The notes: generated from the letters alone by a model not told the origin. Shown: positions 17,042 to 25,913, counted from the first letter of the stretch. The stretch is DNA of 57,069 nt from Balneolaceae bacterium (GCA_009711805.1 VEMX01000016.1:1-57069), one strand, 5' to 3'. Numbers and translations: made by a program.

Positions 17042-18970
17042 ATGTTTAAAACTACTCTGTTTTGTTTATTTCTGATGGTCTGCATCAGCTGTAATAAATC
17101 ATATTTTACACCAGGTATTACCCCGGAACAGCTTGCCTATAAGGCTATTAATACTGATAAATACGATGTTCCTGTTCATGCGGTGGTACAAGATTATGAG
17201 GTAACGTTCGATGTGAAGGATAAAGGAAATGCTGTTAAAAAAGTCCGCCGGATTGTAACGGTTTTGGACGAAGATGGCCGGAACGAAGGGCAATTGAAGT
17301 TATATTACGATAAGTTCAGAAAAGTGAAGTCGGTTAAAGCTGCAATCTACAATGAGAAGGGGAGGCAGGTTAAGGTTTTGAATGAGTATGACCAAGCTGA
17401 ATATAGTTCTACAAGTTCCTATTCGCTTTATGATGAACACAGAGTGAAGGTGTTTAATCTGATGCATGACCGTTATCCATATACGGTGGTGTATGATTAT
17501 ACAGTAGAATATAATGGCTTAATATCCTGGCCAAGCTGGTATCCCCTTAACAAGGATGAATATGTTCAATCATCATCATTTACAATTCAGATGCCGCCGG
17601 ACATGAAAGTCAGGTATAATGTACAAAATATGCCTATAGAGCCGGATATTTCAAGGAGGGGCGAAAAGAAAATCTACCGTTGGTCTATTGAAAATATTGA
17701 ACCCATTGAAGTAGAATACTATGGCCCGAACATTGTTGAACAAATCCCCATGCTACAAACAGCTCCTGATAGTTTTAGCGTGGAGGGGGTTGTCGGAAGC
17801 ATGAAAAGTTGGAAAAATTTGGGGCAATGGTATTATGATCTTACCATAGGTCGTGATGAACTTCCTGAGGACGCTAAACAAGAAATTGATATTCTTTTGG
17901 AAGGGATAGATGCCAAAAAAGATAAGGTAAAAGCTGTTTATGAGCACTTGCAGAATGAAACCAGGTATGTAAGTGTACAATTGGGAATTGGGGGCTGGCA
18001 ACCATTTAGTGCCGACTATGTTTATAGCAACAAATATGGCGATTGCAAGGCGTTGACGAACTACCTGCAGTCTATGTTAGCATACGCAGATATTAAGTCA
18101 TACCCAGTGTTGATAAGAAGTGGGGCAAATGAGCCGAAGGTTGATCCCGGTTTCAGCAGCAACCAATTTAACCATGTGATTTTAATGGTGCCTATGGAGA
18201 AGGATACCTTGTGGCTGGAAGCCACCAGCAAAGTATATCCTTTTAATTATATCGGACTTGGTAATGCAAGCAAAAATGCTCTGGTTGTAACCCCTTCTGG
18301 CGGAAAACTTATTCGAACTCCAGGCTTCACAAAAAATCAAAATATAACCGAACATAATATTACGGTTGATTTTGATGCGAACGGTACTGCTCAGCTTAAT
18401 GTGAAGATGAATGTTAATGGTGCAAGCACAGGATTGATAATCAACAGCCTGGCATACAAATCGTCCAAAAAGCGACTGAAGTGGTTGAGAAATCGCATCG
18501 ACTTGCCCTCATTCGAAATTACATCTTCAGATTTTAACGAAATTGATCACAAAAAAGATGATTTAAACTTTGAATATAATCTGACATCTGACCATTACGG
18601 GACCAAAACAGGAAGTCGGTTTTTTATTCCTCTCAATAAATTAAATAAATGGAATCTGCGCCTACCTCAAAATAAGGATCGTAAACAACCAGTGGATTTG
18701 AAATTTCCATTCACAGAAGTTGATCATTATATGATTAATCTACCAAAGGGATTGGATATTGAGGCAATTCCCAGATCCAATTCATATGAAATTGAGTACG
18801 GGACAATATCATATGAAGTAAGGAAGGTTGATAAATCAAAGATACAGGTTAAACGGGTATTGAAAATCAATCAACCCAAAGTTCCGGCAGAGGATTACGG
18901 AAAAATGGTAAAACTATTTGACAAAATCGTAGCCATGGATAAACAGACGATTATTCTCAAGCAAAACTGA
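17042..18970 (+). CDS. DUF3857 / transglutaminase-like lipoprotein with intact catalytic residues
   Basis: A 642-residue lipoprotein with signal MFKTTLFCLFLMVCISC and lipobox Cys. The DUF3857 domain spans about 60-230, with the core transglutaminase-like fold at about 285-400: NKYGDCKALTNYL holds Cys335, NQFNHVIL holds His378, and TLWLEATS supplies the likely third member. A C-terminal beta region follows. Substrates of this family are unknown; protein crosslinking, proteolysis or peptide cleavage are all possible. It lies 93 bp after a paralogue that has lost Cys. Confidence 0.82.
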   Translation: MFKTTLFCLFLMVCISCNKSYFTPGITPEQLAYKAINTDKYDVPVHAVVQDYEVTFDVKDKGNAVKKVRRIVTVLDEDGRNEGQLKLYYDKFRKVKSVKAAIYNEKGRQVKVLNEYDQAEYSSTSSYSLYDEHRVKVFNLMHDRYPYTVVYDYTVEYNGLISWPSWYPLNKDEYVQSSSFTIQMPPDMKVRYNVQNMPIEPDISRRGEKKIYRWSIENIEPIEVEYYGPNIVEQIPMLQTAPDSFSVEGVVGSMKSWKNLGQWYYDLTIGRDELPEDAKQEIDILLEGIDAKKDKVKAVYEHLQNETRYVSVQLGIGGWQPFSADYVYSNKYGDCKALTNYLQSMLAYADIKSYPVLIRSGANEPKVDPGFSSNQFNHVILMVPMEKDTLWLEATSKVYPFNYIGLGNASKNALVVTPSGGKLIRTPGFTKNQNITEHNITVDFDANGTAQLNVKMNVNGASTGLIINSLAYKSSKKRLKWLRNRIDLPSFEITSSDFNEIDHKKDDLNFEYNLTSDHYGTKTGSRFFIPLNKLNKWNLRLPQNKDRKQPVDLKFPFTEVDHYMINLPKGLDIEAIPRSNSYEIEYGTISYEVRKVDKSKIQVKRVLKINQPKVPAEDYGKMVKLFDKIVAMDKQTIILKQN

Positions 18971-19092
18971 ATTATAAAGGTAAACAGGGAATGTTATTGC
19001 AAATGAAGACTTTTGCCTGCGGGGGACAAGGAGGGAGGTATTTGAGCCGGGACTCAGCCTGATTGAAGTTGGGAGAACTAAATGGGCTCTTC

Positions 19093-19164
19093 TTAAACCT
19101 CCAAGGTTTAAACTCTACTGATTAGATTAGATCAATTTGTATAAATAAAAAACCTGGGAGGTTT
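19093..19164. repeat. inverted pair of AACCT-type REP-like hairpins
   Basis: TTAAACCT-CCA-AGGTTTAA at 19093-19111 and AAACCT-GGG-AGGTTT at 19150-19164. Each is a perfect short hairpin, and the second resembles the first in inverted orientation. Such paired palindromes are typical of REP/BIME elements. They lie in the gap between the second DUF3857 gene and the symporter; the rest of 18971-19295 shows nothing coding. Confidence 0.65.
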
Positions 19165-19295
19165 AATTCCGGACGCATATGATGGAGTGGAGCAGTTAGC
19201 TATCAGTTTTTCCTGAGCTGAATGAGCCGGATTTGCTTCGAAGAGGTTAAACCGAAATGCTCCTTTGCTCTATGGCCAATATCAATATACTATTA

Positions 19296-19464
19296 ACCTG
19301 TTTGCCGGTTAGAAGTACTATTTAGAGAACCTACGAGCGTCCGCAGGTCCTCGTAGCGTTCGGCTTTCCAGCGAGAATCCCGTAACGCTCGCAGGACCTA
19401 CGGACGCTGCGAGGTTACTCCCTTTCAATACTGTTTTAAGCTAATCTCCAACCGGTAAACGCGT
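19296..19464. mobile_element. 169-bp MITE, copy 1
   Basis: The ends ACCTGTTTGCCGGTT and AACCGGTAAACGCGT are imperfect inverted repeats. The body is almost identical to the inverted copy at 47765-47933, also 169 bp. It encodes no protein. The interior is a large imperfect palindrome whose two arms each form their own hairpin. No clear target duplication is left here, in line with an older copy. Confidence 0.85.
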
Positions 19465-19548
19465 ATATTATCAATCAGTCTTTAGCAGCTCGTTTCCTTC
19501 GATAACACCAAGGTGGATTTTAAAGGATGTTTTTTAGACTTTCTGCCC

Positions 19549-21039
19549 ATGAATGAATTGAGTTCAATATCGGTAGAAGGAAGCGGCTATGTCTTGGGGG
19601 CATTTGTCGGCTACCTGATTCTTCTGTTTGGGATTGGCATCTATTCCGCACGTTTTTCTTCCGAAGGTATTTCGGAATTTTTTATTGGCGGGCGAAAAAT
19701 GAATCGTTTTGTAATTGCTCTTTCTGCTGTAGTTTCGGGACGCAGTGCCTGGTTGTTGTTGGGAGTTACAGGGATGGCGTATTCCCAGGGGGCTTCTGCA
19801 CTATGGGCGGTGGCTGGGTATATAACGATTGAGTGGTTCCTGTTCATCTACTATGCCAAACGCTTACGAACCTTTTCCGAAAAATACGATTGCATTACCG
19901 TACCTGACTTTTTTGCCGAGCGCTTTGATGATAAAAACGGGAGCCTGCGTATTCTGCTCGTCGTTATCTTTTTGGTGTTTATGGTGAGCTATATATCTGC
20001 ACAGTTTGTGGCGGGCGGGAAAGCCTTTTCATCCAGCTTTGGGATAGAACAAAATACCGGCATTATACTTTCTGCGGTTATTATTCTGCTTTACACGGTG
20101 TTGGGTGGGTTTATGGCTGTGAGCTTAACGGATACCATGCAGGCCTTTTTGATGATTTTTGCCCTGGTATTTCTACCTGTTATGGCGATTTATGATATGG
20201 GGGGATGGGGCGTGGTGATGGATCAACTGTCTGCCCAAAATATAGGTTTTGTTGATCCGCTGGCATTGGGATTTGGTGCTTTCATTGGGTTCATCGGTAT
20301 AGGCCTGGGATCACCGGGAAATCCGCATATCCTGTCTCGCTATATGGCGATTGATGATGCAAAGCAGCTTAAAGTGGCAGCGGTAGTGGGCACATTCTGG
20401 AATGTACTGATGGCAGCTGGAGCTATTCTTATTGGTTTGGTTGGCCGGGCTTATTTTCCAGAGGTAGATATGCTGCCGGCTTCTGATACCGAGAACCTGT
20501 ATCCACTATTGGCTCAACACCAGTTACATCCTGTACTATTTGGAATTGTGGTGGCCTCAATTTTTGCGGCTATTATGTCTACGGCGGATTCCCAGCTGTT
20601 GGTAGCTGCATCCAGTGTAGTTCGGGATTTATATGACAAACTGATCAAGAAAGACGAAGAAATTCCCCAAAAAACACTGGTACTTTACAGCCGCATAGTG
20701 GTGGTGATTCTTGTAATCCTGGCGTTAGTATTTGGATTGGTTGCTCAGAATATTGTTTTTTGGCTGGTGCTTTTTGCCTGGGCCGGACTGGGTGCTGCCA
20801 TTGGTCCCACTTCCATTATGGCGCTTTATTGGAAAAAGACAACTAAGACCGGGGTTATAGCCGGGCTGTTGACGGGAACAGCTGTTACGATCATTTGGTA
20901 TTTTATTCCCGTTCTGAAGAACAACCTTTATGAACTTGTTCCTGCATTTATACTCAGCCTGTTGGTTACCTGGGCTGTTAGTAAAATCACCCAATCCCCC
21001 GAAAAGACCGAAGAGCATTTTGAGGAGATGAATTGTTGA
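19549..21039 (+). CDS. sodium:proline symporter-like transporter (SSS family, PutP type)
   Basis: I choose ATG 19549 (496 residues, MNELSSISVEGSG), because the hydrophobic core starts soon after; a frame from 19513 adds 12 unlikely residues. About 13 transmembrane segments are visible. PutP-like motifs include FIGGRKMNRFVIALSAVVSG, SAWLLLGVTGMAY, VPDFFAERFDD, the sodium-site helix IFAAIMSTADSQLLVAASS (Ser344, Thr345) and YSRIVVVILV. It probably couples Na+ entry to uptake of proline or another small solute; an osmolyte role is plausible. The exact substrate is not proven. Confidence 0.85.
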   Translation: MNELSSISVEGSGYVLGAFVGYLILLFGIGIYSARFSSEGISEFFIGGRKMNRFVIALSAVVSGRSAWLLLGVTGMAYSQGASALWAVAGYITIEWFLFIYYAKRLRTFSEKYDCITVPDFFAERFDDKNGSLRILLVVIFLVFMVSYISAQFVAGGKAFSSSFGIEQNTGIILSAVIILLYTVLGGFMAVSLTDTMQAFLMIFALVFLPVMAIYDMGGWGVVMDQLSAQNIGFVDPLALGFGAFIGFIGIGLGSPGNPHILSRYMAIDDAKQLKVAAVVGTFWNVLMAAGAILIGLVGRAYFPEVDMLPASDTENLYPLLAQHQLHPVLFGIVVASIFAAIMSTADSQLLVAASSVVRDLYDKLIKKDEEIPQKTLVLYSRIVVVILVILALVFGLVAQNIVFWLVLFAWAGLGAAIGPTSIMALYWKKTTKTGVIAGLLTGTAVTIIWYFIPVLKNNLYELVPAFILSLLVTWAVSKITQSPEKTEEHFEEMNC

Positions 21040-21044
21040 ATTGG

Positions 21045-21085
21045 GAATTATTCAATTAAGAATTAAGAATAATTCAATTAGGAAT
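21045..21085. repeat. 41-bp dispersed repeat, copy 2
   Basis: Matches 7214-7254 in the same orientation with a few substitutions. It starts six bases after the symporter stop codon. Confidence 0.7.
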
Positions 21086-21277
21086 GGGTGTTCAATAACA
21101 ACTTCTGCCTTTTCCCTTTTCACATGTTGGCCATATTGTTCATTTGAGGTATGGCATTGAGCTTCGCTCTGCGTCTCCCTCCCTTGAACAAAGTGGATGA
21201 ACAGGGACTCGCTATCAACGCTGTCATCCCGAATGCCCCACCAGAGCTATAGGTATCGGTAGTATCACAGAGGGATC

Positions 21278-21513
21278 TTAACCCGAATTATTCACGAATG
21301 GATGCAAAATGGCGATCTATATACTTGAATATATTACCGTTGAATTGCTTTATGTAATAGCCCAATTTTGAGGTACGGATTAGGCAGCGAAATTTCCCCG
21401 TACGCTGCGTTCAAGTGAAAATTGGGGTACTCAGGGTACCACAGTACCCTTCCGTTCCCATTTCCACTTCGCCTTGCCTACGATTAAATATCTTGGTGAA
21501 TAATCCGGGTTAA
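21278..21513. repeat. 236-bp segment bounded by 18-bp inverted repeats
   Basis: TTAACCCGAATTATTCAC at 21278-21295 matches the reverse complement of 21496-21513 in 17 of 18 positions. The inside is non-coding and includes a second dyad (GGGTACT ... AGTACCC, 21425-21449). It could be a degenerate MITE. No target duplication was found. The rest of the 21040-21781 gap shows no convincing gene. Confidence 0.5.
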
Positions 21514-21596
21514 ACTCTGAACTACCTGCCATTTTGATATTTGAAACCCTTCTCTATCGGATAATCTCGCACTCAGGATGACAGCCTTATATACTG

Positions 21597-21629
21597 GGAC
21601 GAGGGACGGTGGTCTATCGTCCCCCGTCC
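21597..21629. repeat. REP-like hairpin with single mismatch
   Basis: GGACGAGGGACG and CGTCCCCCGTCC pair over 12 bp with one A-C mismatch around a 9-base loop. A strong hairpin with one conserved-looking mismatch is typical of REP elements. It has no T-tract, so a terminator is unlikely. Confidence 0.55.
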
Positions 21630-21781
21630 ATCATTGAAGCTGTAAACAATTTCCGAGCTGCAGCCGCCGGTGCCACAAAGAACGAACCTTTGTTCCTGTT
21701 TATGTAAAAACCTCATGGTTTAGCCGAAGAGTTGTTGGAGGCATTTATGTCAAGGTTATCAAGGAGATTCGCGCATCAAGG

Positions 21782-22387
21782 TTAAACCTTCATCTTGGGT
21801 AACTCCAGTTTGTAATAGATAGAAACCCACCGGATTCCGGTAATAGAAACGATTGTAAACAGGTAGTTCACATTCTTATCTATGTTTATCAGGGTACCGC
21901 AATAAAAAACCAGGGCCCCAAGCAGGCAGGCTGTGGCGTATATTTCTTTTCGAAAAATGAGGGGGACTTCCCGGCACAACACATCACGGATAATACCCCC
22001 TACCACGGCCGAGGTCATCCCCATAATGGCAGCCATAAAAGGGTTTAACCCCATTCCAAGGGCCTTTTCCATTCCACTGATGGTGAACAAGGCAATGCCA
22101 ATGGTATCGAATAAGAACAAGGTTTTGGTAAATTCGGAAATGCGGTTTCGTGTGATGAAGGTAAACGGAATAGCAGCCAGAATCACTATAGGATAGGTCA
22201 TGTCGGCCATCCAGGTAACGGGGTAGCTCCCCAACAAAATATCACGGGTGGTACCCCCGCCTATGGCAGTGGCAAAACCAACTACAGCCGCCCCAAATAA
22301 ATCCATATCCTTGCGGGCCGCCATGCGAATTCCACTTATGGCAAATACAAAAGTACCGAGGATATCCAGAATGGTGATTATGTCCAT
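21782..22387 (-). CDS. TRIC-family (UPF0126) membrane protein
   Basis: A 201-residue protein made of two repeated units of about three helices, with the family motifs GFATAIGGGTTRDILLG near residues 37-53 and GMTSAVVGGIIRDVLC near 122-137. These glycine-rich GGG(T)xRD segments are the hallmark of bacterial homologues of trimeric intracellular cation channels. A cation channel in the inner membrane is the expected role; bacterial physiology is poorly known. It lies downstream of mrp in the same orientation but behind a strong hairpin. Confidence 0.88.
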   Translation of the reverse strand: MDIITILDILGTFVFAISGIRMAARKDMDLFGAAVVGFATAIGGGTTRDILLGSYPVTWMADMTYPIVILAAIPFTFITRNRISEFTKTLFLFDTIGIALFTISGMEKALGMGLNPFMAAIMGMTSAVVGGIIRDVLCREVPLIFRKEIYATACLLGALVFYCGTLINIDKNVNYLFTIVSITGIRWVSIYYKLELPKMKV

Positions 22388-22415
22388 GGCGGTTTATTGA
22401 AAGCTATACAGATAC

Positions 22416-22449
22416 TTCCCGGAAGGACTGCAAAACAGTCTTCCGGGAA
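22416..22449 (-). other. strong hairpin between mrp and the TRIC gene
   Basis: TTCCCGGAAG-G-ACTG pairs with CAGTCTTCCGGGAA around a CAAAA loop, a 14-bp stem with one bulged G. No clear T-tract follows on either strand, so it may be a factor-dependent terminator, an mRNA-stabilising 3' structure or a REP-like element. Confidence 0.5.
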
Positions 22450-22483
22450 TGTACAGACTTATATGACTGAAATAATCGCTGGC

Positions 22484-23599
22484 TTAGGGCCGGAATTTGA
22501 TTTCCACCTTCTCGGTGGCATCCTGCTCTTTCAAACGCAACTCCAGTTGGTGTTGTATGTTCTCGGTAGCCTCAATCAGGGCTGATGCCGCTTTTGATGG
22601 GTTCTCCTCAAGGGTAGCAGGTTTACCACTGTCGCCGCCTTCGCGTACGGTTTGCTGAAGGGGAATTTCTCCAAGTACCGCGACATTTAGCTCTTTGGCC
22701 AATTGTTTGGCACCGCCTTCTCCAAAGATGTGGTATTTCTTATCCGGCATATCCGGTGGGGTGAAGTAGGCCATATTCTCTACAATACCAAGTACAGGTA
22801 CTTTCACTTTCTGGAACATGGCTACTCCTTTACGGGCATCATCAAGAGCCACCGTCTGTGGGGTAGATACAATCACAGCACCGGTTAAGGGCACCGTTTG
22901 TACAATGGTAAGCTGGATGTCGCCGGTTCCGGGAGGCAGATCCAGGATTAAAAAGTCGAGCTCGCCCCATTCTACATCCGTCATAAACTGTTTGATGGCA
23001 CTGGTTGCCATAGGACCGCGCCATACCATGGCCTGGTCTACATCCACCAAAAAGCCCATAGAAACTAATTTGATCCCAAATTTCTCATGGGGCACCAGTT
23101 TTTTCTGTGTGGTGATATTGGGCCGGTCATGAATGTTAAACATGGTTGGGATACTCGGGCCATATACATCAGTGTCCAGCAACCCTACTTTATGACCTTG
23201 CTTGGCCAACGTAGCAGCAATATTAACGGCTACAGTAGATTTACCCACTCCGCCTTTACCAGAGGCTACAGCAATAATATTTTTAACTCCGGGGAGAATT
23301 TGTGGCTGTTCCTGTTGGGGCTGCTGTTCTTGCTGTGCGCGTTTCTTGGATAGATTGACGGCTGTTTGCACATCTACGATCGCTTCCTTATCGATGAATT
23401 TGTAGATAGCTTCTTCACAGTTCTTTATGATTTGCTGAGCCAGCTCGTCGTTCTGTTCGCCCATCTCGAGGGTAAAAGAAATGTATTTGTCCTGCGAGAT
23501 GATATCCTGGACCATATCCAGGGAAATCAGGTCACGTTCCAATTGGGGATGCAATACATGAGATAGGGCTGATTTAACCTGCTCTTTATTTATGGACAT
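22484..23599 (-). CDS. Mrp/NBP35-type P-loop ATPase, iron-sulfur carrier family
   Basis: A 371-residue protein. An N-terminal MIP18/DUF59-like domain (1-85) is followed by a Gln-rich linker (88-101) and the MinD-like ATPase domain with GKGGVGKS at 114-121, LLDTDVYGPSIP and LDLPPGTGDIQLT. The CxxC pair that binds the bridging Fe-S cluster in E. coli Mrp/ApbC is absent: the matching stretch reads ENMAYFTPPDMPDKKYHIFG, and Cys61 is the only cysteine. Relatives I recall from Bacteroidota look the same. The role in Fe-S cluster delivery is inferred from family. Confidence 0.9.
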   Translation of the reverse strand: MSINKEQVKSALSHVLHPQLERDLISLDMVQDIISQDKYISFTLEMGEQNDELAQQIIKNCEEAIYKFIDKEAIVDVQTAVNLSKKRAQQEQQPQQEQPQILPGVKNIIAVASGKGGVGKSTVAVNIAATLAKQGHKVGLLDTDVYGPSIPTMFNIHDRPNITTQKKLVPHEKFGIKLVSMGFLVDVDQAMVWRGPMATSAIKQFMTDVEWGELDFLILDLPPGTGDIQLTIVQTVPLTGAVIVSTPQTVALDDARKGVAMFQKVKVPVLGIVENMAYFTPPDMPDKKYHIFGEGGAKQLAKELNVAVLGEIPLQQTVREGGDSGKPATLEENPSKAASALIEATENIQHQLELRLKEQDATEKVEIKFRP

Positions 23600-23822
23600 A
23601 TTAAAATGTACCTGTGTTCTTTTTTCGAAAATGATGAATACCCGTCAAAGATAAGGATTATGAAAGAGGGATGAAGGAAAGTTATAGCAAGTTTATTTCT
23701 ATTGCGGAGATCATCAATTTAAATGAACACCTGTTCTATTTGTCGGATAAATCAGTGTACCTTCAGGATGGTAAGAATACAATTCAGGAGTTGATGAATT
23801 CTGAATCAAGCTACTTTTTTGG

Positions 23823-24401
23823 TCATAATTTATCCCAAACTCTGTCTATATGTTTTTTTTGAAGAATCATATATAATCCCAATGCTCCCGTAGTTTGTAC
23901 TATAACCTCTTCAGAATTAATTTTTGGACTTATACTCTCATTTAAGCCTTGTGTAGACTTATAATCATATTCTCTTTTTGTAATAATGAATTGTGGTATT
24001 GTTAATTTTTTTTGGGGGTTTATCTTTTCCCAATAATAATTCTGAAAACCTACATTTGCTAAGCCGTTACCAATAGATATTTCATCAAAATTATGAATTT
24101 TTTTTAAGTGACTTAAACCCTCTTCAATATTTATCTCACTCGAAATGCCAATCGTAGTAAACCCATAATTTTGCTCTACAGCAATACTATCAATTTTATG
24201 AGCCAACTTTAAAAATAATGTTGGTATGCTTTCATCATTTGCTGCAACACATGATGAACTTCCTATATATACCAATACAAGTTCTGATCGTTGCGAAAAG
24301 TAATTAGGGATTGAGTTTTTTGAAGGAAACAACGTGCAATTTGAAAAACCTCCTAAAATTGCAAAAAAAATAAAGGCTCCTAAAGTAGGTAGTTTTTTCA
24401 T
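23823..24401 (-). CDS. thioredoxin-like lipoprotein, cassette copy A
   Basis: The start is ATG 24401, with AGG just upstream, four bases after the propeller stop; an earlier ATG at 24419 would overlap. The product is ~192 residues with a lipoprotein signal MKKLPTLGAFIFFAILGGFSNC. The mature part begins with a beta strand and SSSC motif (ELVLVYIGSSSCVAANDESIP), aligned with CSSC in the second copy at 26.1 kb, suggesting a thioredoxin-like fold with a reduced active site. It keeps the downstream helix and strands that copy B lost. Family unnamed. It is paired with a six-bladed propeller lipoprotein. Confidence 0.6.
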   Translation of the reverse strand: MKKLPTLGAFIFFAILGGFSNCTLFPSKNSIPNYFSQRSELVLVYIGSSSCVAANDESIPTLFLKLAHKIDSIAVEQNYGFTTIGISSEINIEEGLSHLKKIHNFDEISIGNGLANVGFQNYYWEKINPQKKLTIPQFIITKREYDYKSTQGLNESISPKINSEEVIVQTTGALGLYMILQKKHIDRVWDKL

Positions 24402-24405
24402 TAAC

Positions 24406-25644
24406 CTAATCAATCTCATAAATAATTACTTTTGGTAAAGTAAAAGAGTTAAAATTTGTTTCCTCTTCTGTTAGAAGAACTGCTTTATTTTGATTGGCGT
24501 CCATATATCTACTTTTAAAAGAATCTGAATAGAATAATTCACCATTCGAAGAATTAATAAAGACCGTATGCGGTTTCATATCGGATACAGTATTTTTACT
24601 GTTTATCAGTTTTTCTAACGATTGACTTGTAAATTGATTTCCAAATTGTATTACAGAAAACCCTCCCTTGTAATTTTGTAATGGGAATAAATGATTATAG
24701 CTTTGATTATTAGTTGCACCAAATCTTATTCCTGCATTTGGAGAATTGATATTAACTTCTTCAATGCCGCTATATTTAAACTTAGCTATTCTTGAAGTCC
24801 ATTTAAGTTTTCCATCAACACTATAGCCAAACAGATATGCAAAATGTTTCAAAACAGTCACTATTGTTCCTGCCTGTTCATCACAGCTCATCATCGTGTT
24901 TGAAAGCATTGCATCCAGAACAGGAGATCCAGAATAGGAGGTATATAATTGCCCAAATGAATTTACTATTTCTCCAGTATTCATATCAAACTCATGAACT
25001 GGTTTTGTAGTTTGTATATTGGCGAAAGCCCCTTCCTTCCTGGAAGTTGAGTCTGCCTTGACGTATTGAAACCCTTGAATAAATAATTTATTCTCAAGCA
25101 TACAAAGATCATAAGACATATTAAGCCTATGTATTATTGTATTGCTGGGTTCGAACCTATTTCCGTCATTAATTTTAAAGACATCAATTTCGTGTCGATC
25201 AAGAACATATAATTCTGAAAAATCAGAGTTAAATTCAAAAGTCCGCATACTCGAGAATTCCCCGGGGCCATTTCCCCCTCTTCCAATACTATATTCAAAT
25301 TCACCAACAGGAGAATAAACCAAAATAGTATTCGCCTGTTGCTTTAGAACATATAGGTTCCCCGCATTATCAATTCTTATCTCTTGAACATCATATATTT
25401 GAATGCTCAACGAATCTGTTTGTTTGGATTTAAAAGAATGAAGAATATTTTCTTGATTAAAATCCTTAACCAACTCCTCAGCACTTAGGTATGCATCAGA
25501 TTGAATATCAAGAGCATAATCTAATGGTTCAAATTGTGCTAATTTTTCACTGGAGGGATGCCTATTTTTGCTTGATGAATTTGAGCAACTAAAAAAGATC
25601 AAACTAACAACAACATAAATGTAACAGCTACGATTTTTAATCAA
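24406..25644 (-). CDS. six-bladed beta-propeller (NHL-like) lipoprotein, cassette copy A
   Basis: About 412 residues if it starts at TTG 25644, which overlaps the end of the Cys-rich peptide frame; GTG 25653 or ATG 25674 are alternatives. Signal: IKNRSCYIYVVVSLIFFSC, a lipobox ending at Cys. The propeller contains QEIRIDNAGNLYVLKQQANTI, YSPVGEFEYSIGRGGNGPGEF and LYVLDRHEIDVFKIN, the strand pattern of six-bladed propellers common in Bacteroidota. It is similar in sequence order to the frameshifted copy B (IGRxGxGPGEF, CDE...GTI). A binding or surface-sensing role is likely; the ligand is unknown. Confidence 0.75.
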   Translation of the reverse strand: MIKNRSCYIYVVVSLIFFSCSNSSSKNRHPSSEKLAQFEPLDYALDIQSDAYLSAEELVKDFNQENILHSFKSKQTDSLSIQIYDVQEIRIDNAGNLYVLKQQANTILVYSPVGEFEYSIGRGGNGPGEFSSMRTFEFNSDFSELYVLDRHEIDVFKINDGNRFEPSNTIIHRLNMSYDLCMLENKLFIQGFQYVKADSTSRKEGAFANIQTTKPVHEFDMNTGEIVNSFGQLYTSYSGSPVLDAMLSNTMMSCDEQAGTIVTVLKHFAYLFGYSVDGKLKWTSRIAKFKYSGIEEVNINSPNAGIRFGATNNQSYNHLFPLQNYKGGFSVIQFGNQFTSQSLEKLINSKNTVSDMKPHTVFINSSNGELFYSDSFKSRYMDANQNKAVLLTEEETNFNSFTLPKVIIYEID

Positions 25645-25913
25645 ATATTCCACATGTACTTGTATAACATCCATTATCACTATTAGCTCCTCCATCATGT
25701 ACGCAACTTACATGATCCTCATCAGGATATGCACATAGATTATAACACCTTTTAAAATACCACGGTCCAAAACAAACAGTCATATTCGAACAGATTCCTC
25801 CATTACAGCTCCCTTCTATTGAAGCATCGGCTGTAGAAATTAAGCTTTTATTTGCATTCACCGAATGAAGCTAACAGTAAGATCGAAAACGCTAGTATAA
25901 ACCTTTTACCCAT
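25637..25913 (-). pseudogene. cysteine-rich secreted peptide (NVEALA-like neighbourhood), frameshifted
   Basis: Minus-strand frame from ATG 25913 gives a signal peptide (MGKRFILAFSILLLASF) and then runs out of frame at about 25861. A one-base shift at a GG joins it to VNANKSLISTADASIEG followed by an eight-cysteine tail ending at 25637 (SCNGGICSN, VCFGPWYFKRCYNLC, HVSCVHDGG, GCYTSTCGIFD). The joined product would be ~90 residues with a perfect VNA signal-peptidase site. A short secreted Cys-rich peptide next to six-bladed propeller genes recalls the NVEALA peptides of Bacteroides. Either a real frameshift or a sequencing error. Confidence 0.6.

Noticed and set aside
19288-19472. Target duplication for MITE copy 1
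   Set aside because: The flanking 8-mers TACTATTA and ATATTATC do not match; only a loose shared ATTA is seen.
23671-23862. 63-codon plus-strand frame beside the Mrp gene
   Set aside because: Low-complexity product with no family, partly overlapping the thioredoxin-like gene on the other strand.
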